Assembly (NCBI GenBank): GCA_023213315.1
Contig: JAKCPI010006143.1
Span: 1 to 64,000 of the forward strand
Origin: Euborellia annulipes
Taxonomy: Eukaryota; Arthropoda; Insecta; Dermaptera; Anisolabididae
Direction: 5' to 3'
DNA: 64,000 nucleotides
The translations under genes and the position numbers were made by a program. Positions 21,254 to 32,165 of this stretch are shown here, one piece after another (positions within the stretch are counted from its first letter, which is position 1; every line of letters starts with the position of its first letter). The notes below the pieces were generated by a model, which had not been told where the DNA came from, did no database searches, and saw only the letters and a program-made list of their open reading frames with translations.

Positions 21254-24200
21254 CCAAGTCATTCAGAAAGTTTGTAGTCTGTCACATAGATGATTTTGCT
21301 TGAAGCAACGTTAGTCCTCCATGTAACAGTATATATTAATGGATTTGTTGCATCTGTTGGCAGATGATTAAAGAGATGTGTTTCGCTTGTTTTAAAGAAA
21401 TGAAAAACTACAATGTTTGAATATTTATTTTATAAAAAGTGAAGGAAATTTTGAACAAGCAAAACTCGCCGCCATTTTATAAATATCTTGACATTTGATA
21501 TTTATTTAATATAGCGATACTTGGAAATTCAAAGGTCATAAAGGATAAAATGCTTTTTTTAGGAGAGTAAAAAAAAAAATCAAACCGGAAAACTTCACAT
21601 AATCGAGCGAGAACTATTAAAACAGAACATCCCTATCTGTGGGATGGCAGAAACTCATTGGCGTGGCAGTGGTCATTTCATGACGGACGATCACGTGATA
21701 TACATCTCAGGCGACACAGAGACGGGGAGAAATGGTGTCGTCGAGGCATATAACTCAGTAGATGACCGCATAATAACTATCTCACTATCGTCCAAACCGT
21801 GCAAGACACATTTGATACAAGTATATATGCCAACATGCGATGCCTCCGACTCAGAAATCGACGATGTATATGGCAAAATAGAAAGAGAAATATCAAAATT
21901 CGGGAAAAAAGACATAGTCATAGTTATGGGAGACTTCAACGCCAAAGTCGGTGAAACGAAGAAAGACATCCACCTGAGAAGATATGTGGGGAAATACGGA
22001 CTAGGCAAAAGAAACGAGAGAGGCGAGCGTCTTTTAGAATTCGCCTCATCCGTGGGCCTCACCATCATGAATACGGTCTTCCAGCACCATCCACGCCGAC
22101 TATTCACGTGGACAGCTCCCAACAAAATCCACAAAAATCAAATTGATTACGTCCTTATCGGGGAGAGATGGCGGACATCCATTACAAACGTTGTCACTAG
22201 ACCCAGCGCAGAATGCGGCTCAGATCATCGTTTACTACAAGCCAATTTCAAAATAAAATTACGTCGCCCCAACAACCGTCCCATTGACAAGAAATTAATA
22301 GTGTCTGATATTCGCTCATTTCAGGACGCTCTCCAAAAATCAATGAGACCTAAGATCAATGAAGACAGTAACGAAAGCTGGCTCAAGGTCAAAAAATGGA
22401 TAGCCGATGCAATAAACAACGGAACATCAAAAATAACTCCTCGCAAAAGGAATCACTGGATGACCGACGCTACTTTAAACTTGATAGAAGAGCGCAGGAA
22501 AATAGCGTCGACCAACATGAACCCCATAGAGAAAGATATAAAGATCCGAGAACTAAGCTGCGTAATCAAACGAGCGTGCAAATCAGATAAGAACAACTTT
22601 ATCAAAAATATATGCCACGAAATCGACGAACACCACCTGAAAAACGAATCATCTGAATTGTACAACAAGGTGCGCTACCTGTCCAGAGAGTTCAAGCCAA
22701 AAACTCAGAAAATTAAGGATGCTAGGGGGAATTTAATAACTAATGCAAATGAAATCGCTGAAGTATGGAAGGATTACTGTCGCCAACTATATGCCAGCGA
22801 AGACTATTCACCCTTAGGGATGAGCGGACAGGAGGACCTTGAACCGGAGATCCTCAGGTCTGAAGTTGACAGGGCCATAGCTAGGATGAGCAACGGCAAA
22901 GCCGCGGGTCCGGACGGAATCTCAGCTGAAACCATCAAAGCAACAGGCTCTTTGGGCGGTGAAATCATACATGAGCTATGCCAACTGATATGGCGAACGC
23001 GAACATGGCCAGATGAATGGTGTAACTCCCACTTCATCCCACTATACAAGAAGGGCAACCCGACAGACTGCAGCAATTATAGAACAATAGCCTTGATATC
23101 ACACGCCAGCAAGATAATGCTTAACATAGTCAACGAACGACTCAAGGCATTCATTCTGCCCCAGATATCGGATGTTCAGGCGGGCTTTGTGCCCGGGAAA
23201 GGCACAAGAGAGCAAATCCTGAACACCCGGCAAATAATTGAGAAAGCCAGAGAGTTCAATGTGAAAACTCTTCTCTGTTTTGTTGACTATAAAAAGGCTT
23301 TTGATAAAATAAGATGGGACCGACTATGGGAGATGCTGACAGACATAGGAACGCCTTCGCATTTGATACATCTAATAAAAAATCTATACGAAGCTAACAC
23401 CGCACGAATAAGAATAGAAAAGAACCTATCAACCGAATTCACCACCGAAGCGGGCGTTAGACAAGGATGCATTCTATCACCGATCCTCTTCAACATCTAC
23501 GGCGAGATGATAATGCGCAATGTCTTGGATTCATGGGAGGGTGGGATATCGGTTGGCGGAAGAAAAATAAACAACCTGAGATACGCAGATGATACTCTTA
23601 TCCTGGCAGCTGATGAAGTAGAGCTGAAAACAATAATGTTGCAGCTGAAAGTAGAAAGCGAGAAATACGGCCTGGAGATCAATGCTACTAAAACTAAAGT
23701 GATGATCATTGACCGTGCCAATAACAACCAACCGCAAACGACAAACATCGCAGGCTACGAGGTAGTTGACTCCTTCGAATACCTAGGCTCCATTATAAAC
23801 AACCTGGGGCAATCAGAGCAAGAGATCCGCCGAAGAACAGCGATAGCTCGAACATCGATGGTAAAGCTGTCAAAGATATGGAGAGACAACAACATCTCGA
23901 AAGCCACAAAGTTAAAGCTGGTCAATTCCCTTATCTTTCCCATCGCCACATACGCTTCTGAAACATGGACAATGAAAAAGGCCGACCAACTGCGAATAGA
24001 CGCATTCGAGATGTGGTGCTACCGGAGAATGCTCCGTATCCCCTGGACCGCCCATAGGACGAATGCGTCTATACTAAGCGAACTCAACATCCAAAAAGAT
24101 TGTCCACAAGGATAAAATCGGGAATGCTGGCATATTTCGGCCACCTAGCCAGAAGAACTGACGGCCTGGAGAGGCTCGTGATAGAGGGCAAGGTCGACGG

Positions 24201-24595
24201 TCGGCGTCCTCGAGGCAGATCTCCAATGAGATGGGTCGACCAGGTCGAGCGGGCTGTCAGCCAGGGACTCCAACATTCGATCCATATAGCCCAAGACCGA
24301 GCGGCATGGAAGATGACAACAGAGGACATCACATAGCTTCACCACGCTCTCCCGAGGAGCAAAGGACCGAGAAGAAGAAAAAAAAAAATCCCTCATAACT
24401 GTAGCCGCCTTTAGAAGACATTACAGTGATAATTATTTTAAAAAAATAAATATTCAATAAATGAAAGATTTTTTAAAAGTAAAAACACATTGGACAATGG
24501 TGTGTTCACATGAAGGATTGACCTTCCCAACATTTTGTTTCTAGCAATGCCAATAGTCTATCCTAAGTCAGGTTATGAACTTTCTGAATGACCTG
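21254..24595. mobile_element. Tc1/mariner-like element split by a LINE
   Basis: A terminal inverted repeat of about 29 bp (CAAGTCATTCAGAAAGTTTG at 21254 onward; the complement of TTCTGAATGACCTG ends at 24595) matches at most positions. The GGTCATTCAGAAAGTT end is mariner-like. About 300 bp on the left and 230 bp on the right belong to this shell. The RTE LINE occupies the middle. No transposase reading frame remains, so it was probably already a short or decayed copy when the LINE inserted. Confidence 0.6.
21563..24336 (+). pseudogene. RTE-clade LINE: endonuclease-reverse transcriptase, one frameshift
   Basis: A nearly intact ORF2-type polyprotein. From the ATG at 21644 there are 823 codons, but the frame is open upstream to a TAG at 21560. 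The upstream residues (QTGKLHIIERELLKQNIPIC) are the conserved N-terminus of the apurinic-type endonuclease, so translation must begin earlier. Numbering from that ATG, the endonuclease shows GDFNAKVG (96-103), IDYV (167-170) and SDHR (193-196). The reverse transcriptase shows AGPDGI (421-426), FVDYKKAFD (546-554), GVRQGCILSP (604-613) and the catalytic YADD (647-650). The C-terminal RIDAFEMWCYRRMLRIPW segment is typical of RTE/BovB. A one-base deletion in the A5 run at 24093-24097 shifts frame. The missing tail (RIKSGMLAYFGHLARR ... GRRPRGRSPMRWVDQ) continues at 24100-24336. It copies its own RNA into nicked chromosomal DNA. The 3' end has a GAAGAA-plus-A tail at about 24370-24390. Clade assignment is by motif only. 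Confidence 0.9.
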
Positions 24596-25376
24596 ATATG
24601 AATGTAACTTATTTTTTATTTAGACGCTTACTTCTGCGTTTTAATAAATTAAACTTTTCACACTTACATGAAAAATAAAAGGATTTATTTAGCGATTTTG
24701 AGAGTAGAGGGTCGATGACATCAAAACTCACTCTCTAAAGCTAATGAAATTTTTAGTTTGCATTGTTACGGTAATAATGAAATTTAAAAGTTAATGTGTT
24801 TTTGTGTCTTATTATAATATTCTTAAAAAAGAGAAATTATCAACGCCTATTAATCCTTAGAATTTTTGTTTCATTAACCAAAAGGTTAATGGTTTACTTC
24901 TCATAATAAGAAATGTATTTAAATTCTATAGCTTTATATCAGGAATATGCAACTCCTTTGAGTAAAAGTGAAATCCTTAAAGATTTAGTGCTGCAACTAA
25001 AGTTATATTAAGAGTTGGGGACTTGAAATATCTGTCTCTGGCTTAGAAAACGTCATTCAAACTTTTGCGTTTATTTTCATCACTTGTCATACGTAATTGC
25101 TGTAATAAGTGTTCTCGAAATATACATTATTATTTGTTTTATTCCCAGTCAATTCAACATTTTGACTTCAAAAATATCAAAGGTCAAATTTAATGAAACT
25201 TTATCTAATCTAGGCTAGAGTTCATTCATTCAACTTCTAATATTTTTATTAATACAAAATTAGGGAAAAAAGAAATTGCTTCTAGTTGTAAGGTTGAAGA
25301 AATTATAATGGAAAGATAGAGATATCAGTTGAAGTGGGGTGCACCTAATTTAATAAGAACTGCCTTGGCCTATAGA
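24596..25376. other. Gene-free AT-rich stretch
   Basis: No exon, TIR or SINE could be supported. Confidence 0.45.
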
Positions 25377-25537
25377 CATGGGCGTAACTAGGGGGCGTAA
25401 GAGGGTCTCCCCCAGAAGGCTCCTCGCCTCCTAAGAAAAATTGAGAATTGAATATGGGCTTTCCAGGCACCCCGGAGGATGGCTAGTTCCATGTCCCCCC
25501 CCCCCTCCCCGGGCCAAATTCCCTAGTTAGGCTCATG
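25377..25537. mobile_element. hAT-like MITE (TIR CATGGGCGTAACTAGG)
   Basis: The ends CATGGGCGTAACTAGG and, inverted, CATGAGCCTAACTAGG are flanked by 8-bp CCTATAGA / CCTATACA. It is 161 bp, GC-richer than its surroundings, and has no ORF. Confidence 0.7.
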
Positions 25538-25601
25538 CCTATACATCTATTCGGATCATAATAGGCCTATTTACATATAATTTTCAGTCAAATGGACCGT
25601 T

Positions 25602-25821
25602 TATTTTGAAAGTGGTATAAGTCCATATTCTCTTGTTTCCAGAAAATTAAAGGTTAGCATATTTGTTAATTAAAGAATTTAGACAAATTATATGAAGTCG
25701 TACAATGTTTCTACTGATTAATTAATATATAATTTGGTTATATAAATATGTTTTAGGCGAATTTGACTAAACTCATGTATAATTACGCGCTGCAAATGGA
25801 CTTACACCACTTTCAAAATTA
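25602..25821. repeat. Inverted-repeat MITE remnant
   Basis: TATTTTGAAAGTGGTATAAG at 25602 pairs with CTTACACCACTTTCAAAAT at about 25801-25820. A third partial copy of the right arm lies near 25971-25984, suggesting nested or duplicated insertion. Confidence 0.5.
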
Positions 25822-26266
25822 GTCAATTGTAAAAATCGTTTAATTTCTATTTTGAAAAATCAAATATCGCTTGATATCTTTATATTAATAAGTAACCTAT
25901 CTCGTAACTCTTGACACGTAATTTAATCCCAAGCAACCATCTGCTAAACCACCTAACTCAAATTTGACTTACACCACTTTCATAATCAATGATTACCGAC
26001 CAATTTTAAGTAGTAAGGAATAAATAAAGAGCGAATGCGACTATTTTTATTTGTTTATTGGGCATTTCAAGCGGACGTTTCGGTCAGATTTGCGACCATC
26101 TTCAGGGCTGCAGTGTGTCAATAAAACTCCTCAAAAGTCGAATGGCGAATTTGTGTAAAATATTTATTGTCATTTAATATTGCTGTGGTCCTTATTAAAT
26201 GGCAATAAATATTTGACAAAATTGCGTCATTCGAATTTTGAGGAGTTTTATTGGCACACTTCAGCC

Positions 26267-26298
26267 CTGAAGATGGTCGCAAATCTGTCCGAAACGTC
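26267..26298 (+). ncRNA. Hammerhead-like motif
   Basis: CTGAAGA, one T, stem II GGTC ... GTCC (the left-arm copy has a fully paired GGTC/GACC), then GAAAC-GTC. The bases before (CACTTCAGCC) and after (GGCTTGAAGTG) can form a stem I of about 10 bp with one bulge. There is no room for an intramolecular stem III; ACGT is self-complementary and could pair only between two molecules. Confidence 0.45.
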
Positions 26299-26331
26299 GG
26301 CTTGAAGTGCCTATTAAACGAAATAAAAATA

Positions 26332-26371
26332 CTTTCTCTCTTTATATATTTCATATATAGGTAAGAGAAAG
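26332..26371. mobile_element. Solo P1 palindrome inserted in a foldback arm
   Basis: CTTTCTCTC ... GGTAAGAGAAAG, about 40 nt, is bordered by TA on both sides. The left arm of the foldback reads AAAAATAGTCGCATTCG at the matching position and lacks it, so the left arm serves as an empty site. This is the same palindrome that forms the left end of family A. Confidence 0.6.
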
Positions 26372-26629
26372 TAATAGCCTCATTCGCTCTTTCTTTATTC
26401 CTTACTTCAAGATCTACTCAACTATCCAACTAACACTAAGACTAATTTTAAATTGTACAAAACATGGGAATTTTTTAAAGAAATTTATCACTAACTAGTT
26501 ATAAGTTACATAAAGAATTTACACTAATTTAAGCATAAATTACGTCAGCAAAAATCTCATTTTTAGTAAAAATTGGGCTTTCAAAATAAACGATTCAAAT
26601 TATCAAAAAATTTTCTTTTTGGTTATGAC

Positions 26630-27213
26630 TAGAGACCGGATTTTAAGCAAAATGCTTATTGCTGAATTTTATAAGCAACCATTAGATATTTAATTTCTCT
26701 ACGAATTAGGAAAAACTAAGTGCATTGAGATTACATTTTTTATGCTTTTTTTGCTTTTTTTGAGTTTTCATGCTTTTTTTCCCTTTCGTGCTTATTTGAA
26801 CTTATTTTAAGAATATTTATAATTTTTTTTTTTTTTTATTAAAAAACTTTTTTTCCATTCACACACGCATACACCAGGGACGTATATAAGGGGGGGGGCG
26901 CCCCCCCCAAAAAAAAAAAAAAAAATTCCAAAAAATCCCGCAGTGTGAAAAAATATAGCCCTGTAAAAAAATTTTTTTCAGCAGGGTGAAAAAAATTTGG
27001 TTCCGCAAAAAAAAAAAAAATTTCGCAGGGCGGGGCGGAATAAATTTAGTTTCTTTAAAAAAAATTTGTATGCGCCATTGGTATGAGTAAAAATTGCTTA
27101 TTAGATGCTTTTTTTTCAACTTTTATGCTTATTTAACAACTTTTTATTCAAGTTTTTTATGCTTTTTTAAGCACTTTTTTTCCATTTTTTTATGCTTTTT
27201 TGTCCGGTCTCTA
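26630..27213. mobile_element. hAT-like element (TIR TAGAGACCGGA)
   Basis: TAGAGACCGGA ... TCCGGTCTCTA is flanked by a perfect 8-bp duplication GTTATGAC (26622-26629, 27214-27221). It is T-rich with many TGCTTTTTT units. A second insertion with poly-G/poly-C and poly-A runs is nested at about 26872-27085. No transposase frame survives. Confidence 0.75.
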
Positions 27214-27867
27214 GTTATGACGAACGGCCTCAATATTACTTGAAATTCAATCAATATCCAGCTTATTGGTGAATTATTCTGCAAAAGGTGATGGTTTTCA
27301 AATATACCATTGAAGATAATGAATGTATAAGTATCATTCAAATTTTAAATAACTGTATATTGGCGAACGCGAAATTAATGGTTCGGGCGTGTCTTGATAT
27401 GAGTTCCTGGTATGCATCGACATACCCCATCAAAACATCCATCCTCCATACAATCTATCTTCAAATCTAAAATTATTTAAAAAAAAATTAATCATAATAT
27501 AAGAAAAAAAAAAAATTAAATGAAATATCGTAGGTCTAATAAAATTTTTTTTTTTTTTTTTGAAAAATTAGTTTTCTATTATTAAAGATGATGATGGTAA
27601 TGAAAAAAAAAAAAAAAAGGAAAAGAAAATTTGTGGTAATTTGTGGGTTTGGTTAATGATTGGGAGCCTTTAATGTGCCATCACTATTAGGAGGAAGAGT
27701 AGGAGGAGGAGAGGACAGAGCAGCAGCTCCAAGAGAGAGAGAGAGAGAGAGCTGTGCCCGGGGTGTCGGGATCGATACCCCGCGCCGCCATTCTTCCCTT
27801 GGCTCGGCCAGGTCACGTGCTCTCTCTCTCTTTCATTCACCTAGCCTAAAATCCACCCACCCCGCCC

Positions 27868-27899
<32 letters not shown>

Positions 27900-28044
27900 C
27901 GAAATAAATAATTCGAAATTATCAATAAACAAATGCTAGAACTAGCTTTAAAGGATAATTTTCTTTTACCTGGTATAGGCTAAGTATTAAAGATCTATTT
28001 TAAATATTAAAAAATTTATTTAGACATAATTCATAATAAAAATT
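27214..28044. other. GC-rich island between AT-rich flanks
   Basis: About 27690-27860 is GC-rich with a (GA)n run, a CACGTG E-box near 27814 and a (CT)n run, ending at a poly-A of about 26 nt (27870-27896). The open frame across it is low-complexity and not credible as protein. It could be a promoter-like island or an unrecognised repeat. Confidence 0.35.
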
Positions 28045-28455
28045 AGGGTCCGACCGAAACAAGATTTTCAGCCGAAACCGAAACCGAAACCGAATATTCG
28101 GCCTCAACCTTAGTTTCGGCCGAAACCGTAACCGAAACCGAAACTTGTATTTCCTATAAAAATTTTTTTTTCATTTTACCTTTTTTTTTTTTTGAATTTT
28201 TTTCCCTCCCGTGAAAATCATTTTACCTTTTTTTTAGGGAGACTAAAATTTTTTTCTCCCTCAAGTGCAAATTATTTGACCTTTTTTTTTTTTTTTTTGC
28301 ATGCGAGTCTCATCCCATTTTTTCAGACTCTGGTTTCGGCCGGCCGAAAGGTTCGGCCACTTTTTGGCCGAAACCGAAACTACGGCCGAAACCATGATTT
28401 TTGGCCGAAACTGGCCGAAACCGTAACCGAAACCGAATATTCGGTCGGTTCCTAA
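28045..28455. mobile_element. CCGAAAC-repeat element
   Basis: The ends TTAGGGTCCGACCGAA and, inverted, TTAGGAACCGACCGAA bound a segment built from tandem CCGAAAC units and ATATTCGG palindromes, with T-rich filler. It is probably a hAT-type MITE judging by the imperfect TIRs. It abuts foldback B copy 2. Confidence 0.55.
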
Positions 28456-28462
28456 TAAAAAT

Positions 28463-28765
28463 ATAATAAAAAAAAAAACTTTAAAAAAAAATGCTTTTAT
28501 TTAAATTGAACTAAAAAGCGAAAAATAATTTAATTGTTCTTGTTAAAATTGTTGAATATTTATGACTTAATAAAAGCGTGGGGCGCAGATTGATAGCTTA
28601 AAGAATTGTATATACTTAGAGCCTCGGAATTACTTTGAAGCGCCCCACGCTTTTATTTTAAGTCATAAATATTCAACAATTTTAACAAGAACAATTAAAT
28701 TATCTTTCGCTTTTTTAGTTCAATTTAAATAAAAGCATTTTTTTTTAAAGTTTTTTTTTATTATA
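28463..28765. mobile_element. Foldback element B, copy 2
   Basis: It has the same arms as 12690-12950. The spacer (AGATTGATAGCTTAAAGAAT ...) is the reverse complement of the spacer in copy 1. The arms are longer and better conserved here (AATTGTTCTTGTTAAAATTG present on both sides). Confidence 0.8.
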
Positions 28766-28962
28766 TTTTTATTTTAAACTTTTTAGTCTTTTTTATTATA
28801 GAGTATTAAAAAAAAAGGCAGGATGCGTGAAATAAAGTACCACATTAGTTTGGTCTATTTTGATAAAACCCAACTCACTATTTGCCTCATCAAAAATGAC
28901 CCTTAAATATCAAATTTCACACCCCTAGCTCATCGGGAAGTGACTTAAACAAAGACTCAAAG

Positions 28963-31586
28963 AGAATACATGAACTCGAGTCTAACGATTTCGATATACT
29001 ATGGCTCAAAATCTCAGCCAAATCATCGAATCATTTCCTATGCTGTATCTATCGTTCCCCCAACGCTAGCAACCATACTTACTTTTTCGACCATCTCACA
29101 GAATGTGTCAATACTATCCAAACCAAATTCCCGTCAAATGAAATCTCCTTCCTAGGAGATTTTAACGTTCACCACAAAGATTGGCTGAAATACTCGGGCA
29201 CCACCGATGCTGCAGGGAGGGCAGCCAAGAATTTTTGCGATTCTTGCGACCTCACCCAAATCATTGGTGAACCCACACGTGTTCCAGACAATCCAACACA
29301 TGCCCCCCATCTTCTAGACCTATTTATTACCTCCAACCCACACTCTTACTTCCCTTCAGTAGCCCCCCCTCTTGGCACTTCCGACCACTCCCTTGTCACG
29401 GTAGTATTCAAGACATCTCCCACTAACCATCTCAAACGCATCCCTCCTCGGAAAATTTGGCAATTCCACTCAGCCCAATGGGATGACCTAAGAATCTTCT
29501 ATTCGTCTTTTCCATGGAATGACTACTGCTTCAACGGAACCAATGCTTCTCAGGCGGCTGACTCTATCACAGAAGCCATAATCATGGGTATGGAAATGTA
29601 CGTACCCTTTAAAATATATCAAAAGGGAAAAAAATCCAAACCATGGTTTAATGTCCAATGTGTGAAAGCCACTAGCGCCAAAAATCAAGCATATGAGAAC
29701 TGGAAACTGTCTCATGATCCGTTGGAGTGGGATAGATTTCGTAAGGCCAGAGCCCAATGTCAGAAGACCATCAACGAGGCTAAAAGGACCTTCGAGCAGA
29801 GGAAATGCGACCAATTGGCATCCTGCCCAAATGGTAGTCGACGCTTCTGGTCTTTGGCCAAGGCAGTAGGCCGTAACTTTTCCTCATCTTCATTTCCACC
29901 TCTTAATTTGCCTGATGGTAAAATTGCCACTACCCCATTTGAAAAAGCCCAAATCTTTGCTTCTCTCTTCGCATCCAATTCTACTATTGACGATAAAGCC
30001 AATAGTCGCGATCCTCCGACCCAGCATTCCAATAAAATTTCAATGAATAAAATTCATTTTAGGGATAAACTAATTAAAAAGGTTATTAAGGAGCTAGTAA
30101 TCGACAAATCCCCAGGCCCTGACGGTATTCCCCCCATCGTCATTAAAAAATGTTCCCCTGAATTGGTCCCAATATTATCCAGGTTGTTCAACCTCTCATT
30201 TTCCTCGGGAAATTTTCCCGACTCTTGGAAATTGGCGAATATTCAACCCATTCCCAAAAAGGTGACTCCTCTCTTCCCAGCAACTATCGCCCAATCGCAA
30301 TAACCTCCATACTATCCAAAATTATGGAAAAAGCCCTCAACATTCAAATTTTAAATCATCTGGAACATTGCGGAATGATGAATGATAGGCAATATGGTTT
30401 CAGGCATGCTCGTTCGACTGGGGATATTTTGAGCTTTGTCACACACCTCTGGAACAAAGCCATGGAAATGAAAGGGGAAACTATTGCAGTTGCTCTTGAC
30501 ATTTCGAAGGCTTTCGATCAGGTATGGCATAAAAATCTTTATGCTAAACTTCCATCTTTTGGCCTATCCTCTGAGCTGTGCCAGTGGATCAAGAGCTTTC
30601 TAACGGAGCGAAAGATCTCGGTTGTAGTCGACGGTGTGTCTTCTATTCCGCATTCAATCAACGCAGGTGTTCCCCAGGGTTCTGTCCTCTCTCCCACCCT
30701 ATTCCTTATGTACATTAACGATCTCATGGGAGTAACCTCCAACCCAATTCATTGCTTTGCTGATGACAGTACCCTGCACTCAGTCAGGACTGGTGAAACC
30801 TCATCCACTGGTCGTCTGGGGGCTGTGTCGTCGATAAATGATGATCTTGGTCTCTTGGAGGAATGGGGAAACCTCAATCAAGTAAAATTCAATTCCCAAA
30901 AAACCCAATGTTGTTTAATTTCTAGACAAAAAAATAGGATTTGCCCTCCCCTTATTTACAGCAATAATAGTCTCGAGTTCAAAGATTCATTTTCTGTTCT
31001 GGGAGTGACAGTTACATCTGATCTCTCCTGGAGCAACCACATCTCTTCTGTGGTTAAATCTACCGCAAGGAAATTGGGTTTCCTATTCAAAACGAAGCGT
31101 TACTTTTCCTCCCAACAACTCCTAATCCTCTATAAAGCCCAAATTCGGCCGTGTCTTGAATATTGTTCCCACCTTTGGCGAGGGGCGTCGAAAGACGCTC
31201 TCTCCTCCTTGGAAGCCATACAGAGGCGTGCAATTAGACTGATAGGTGATTCTACCCTTACTGCATCCTTACAGTCACTAGATCATAGAAGAAGAGTATC
31301 TGCACTATCTCTCTTCTACAGGTATTACCATGGTCAATGCTCTGCCGAATTAAAATCAATTATCCCACCCAATGCAACATATTCACGGAACACAAGAGAG
31401 GCATCTTCCCAGCATCCCTATGCTGTTCAGATCACGACTAACAGAACAAAACAATTTCATTCTTCCTTTGTCCCCATGACCTCCCGTGATTGGAACAAGC
31501 TCCCTGCGTCTATCTTCCCCAAAACCTACAATCTTCAGACTTTCAAGTCTAACCTCAACAGGCATCTTCTCAGTTCCCGCAGTTGA
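28963..31586 (+). pseudogene. CR1/jockey-type LINE ORF2, 5'-truncated, one frameshift
   Basis: Frame 1 opens with the second half of an endonuclease: LGDFNVHHKDW at about 29152-29184, then HAPHLLDLFI and TSDHSLVTV near 29380-29400. A linker with KPWFN and RFRKAR follows, then the start of the RT (KSPGPDGIP at about 30108-30132). A one-base loss in the A5G2 run near 30257-30263 moves the frame; the RT then continues to 31586 with NYRPIA, QYGFRHARSTGD, VALDISKAFD, GVPQGSVLSP and the catalytic FADD (about 30756-30767). It ends FKSNLNRHLLSSRS-stop, a typical CR1/jockey end without RNase H. The 3' UTR ends AGGTCTTCGGACCTTATGCA, an 11-nt-stem hairpin region, then poly-A (31682-31706). The clade name is provisional. 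The N-terminal part of the endonuclease is absent, as is ORF1. The protein would nick target DNA and prime reverse transcription. Confidence 0.88.
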
Positions 31587-31706
31587 GTTTCCCCTTTATG
31601 CTTCTCCTTTTGTTTTTATTTTCTTCCTGGCTGCATGTGACTATTGGTCATTATAGGTCTTCGGACCTTATGCACCCATTCCAAAAAAAAAAAAAAAAAA
31701 AAAAAA
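31587..31706 (+). other. LINE 3' UTR and poly-A
   Basis: About 95 nt of UTR follow the stop codon. It contains the short palindrome GGTCTTCGGACC and ends in 25 A. A second, separate A-run of about 27 nt lies at 31744-31770. Confidence 0.7.
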
Positions 31707-31878
31707 GTTGGTGATTTTGAAAGAGTAAGTTAAATAAAAGCATTAAAAAAAAAAAAAAAAAAAAAAAAAACTTTTTTCAAGTAATAATAATATTCCTAAA
31801 TATTTTTCGAGATCTATTATTTGAATAAGATAATGGTATTCAAAATACCTCGATTCGGACTTTAACTGAGTCATAGAT

Positions 31879-32041
31879 ATATTTAACAAGACATGTGAGT
31901 GTTTTTCCCATGGCCCCCGGGAATCGAACCCAGGATCTCCGCCTATGCCCCGGAAAGGCGGAGATCCTGGGTTCGATTCCCGGGGGCCATGGGATGTTTG
32001 GCCTCATCAATAATAAACACTCACATGTCTTGTTAAATAAT
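31879..32041. repeat. Head-to-head tRNA-like palindrome
   Basis: The outer arms TATTTAACAAGACATGTGAG and the complement enclose inner arms with CCCCCGGGAATCGAACCCAG and its complement CTGGGTTCGATTCCCGGGGG. GGTTCGATTCC is a consensus B-box/T-arm, and each arm carries the 3' half of a tRNA-like sequence. No intact cloverleaf with acceptor closure is visible, so I do not call a tRNA gene. Confidence 0.65.
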
Positions 32042-32165
32042 AATATTATTTTGGTTTTTATTTTTACTTTATTTATTTATTTTTTTATTTTATCGGCTGT
32101 AGTATATACCAGGTATACAAACATATTTATATAAATATATATAAATTAATGAGTGAGGTGTAAAC

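Larger units (their letters stand above)
26008..26408. mobile_element. Foldback element with a hammerhead-like motif in each arm
   Basis: The outer arms (AAGTAGTAAGGAATAAATAA ... on the left; mirrored ...TTATTCCTTACTT on the right) enclose long inner arms around a short centre near 26175-26195. Each arm has a motif: minus at about 26074-26107, plus at 26267-26298. The right arm alone is interrupted by a roughly 40-nt P1 palindrome (26332-26371). No ORF is present. Confidence 0.75.

Noticed and set aside
24092..24112. Programmed -1 frameshifting in the RTE LINE
   Set aside because: The zero frame stops four codons later at the extreme C-terminus and the site is not a canonical slippery heptamer; a one-base loss in an A-run is simpler.
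27660..27911. 83-codon frame in the GC-rich island
   Set aside because: Composed of GA/CT microsatellite and poly-A translation; no recognisable peptide.
31915..31995. A pair of functional tRNA genes
   Set aside because: Only the T-arm half is present in each arm; no complete cloverleaf or A-box at proper spacing.
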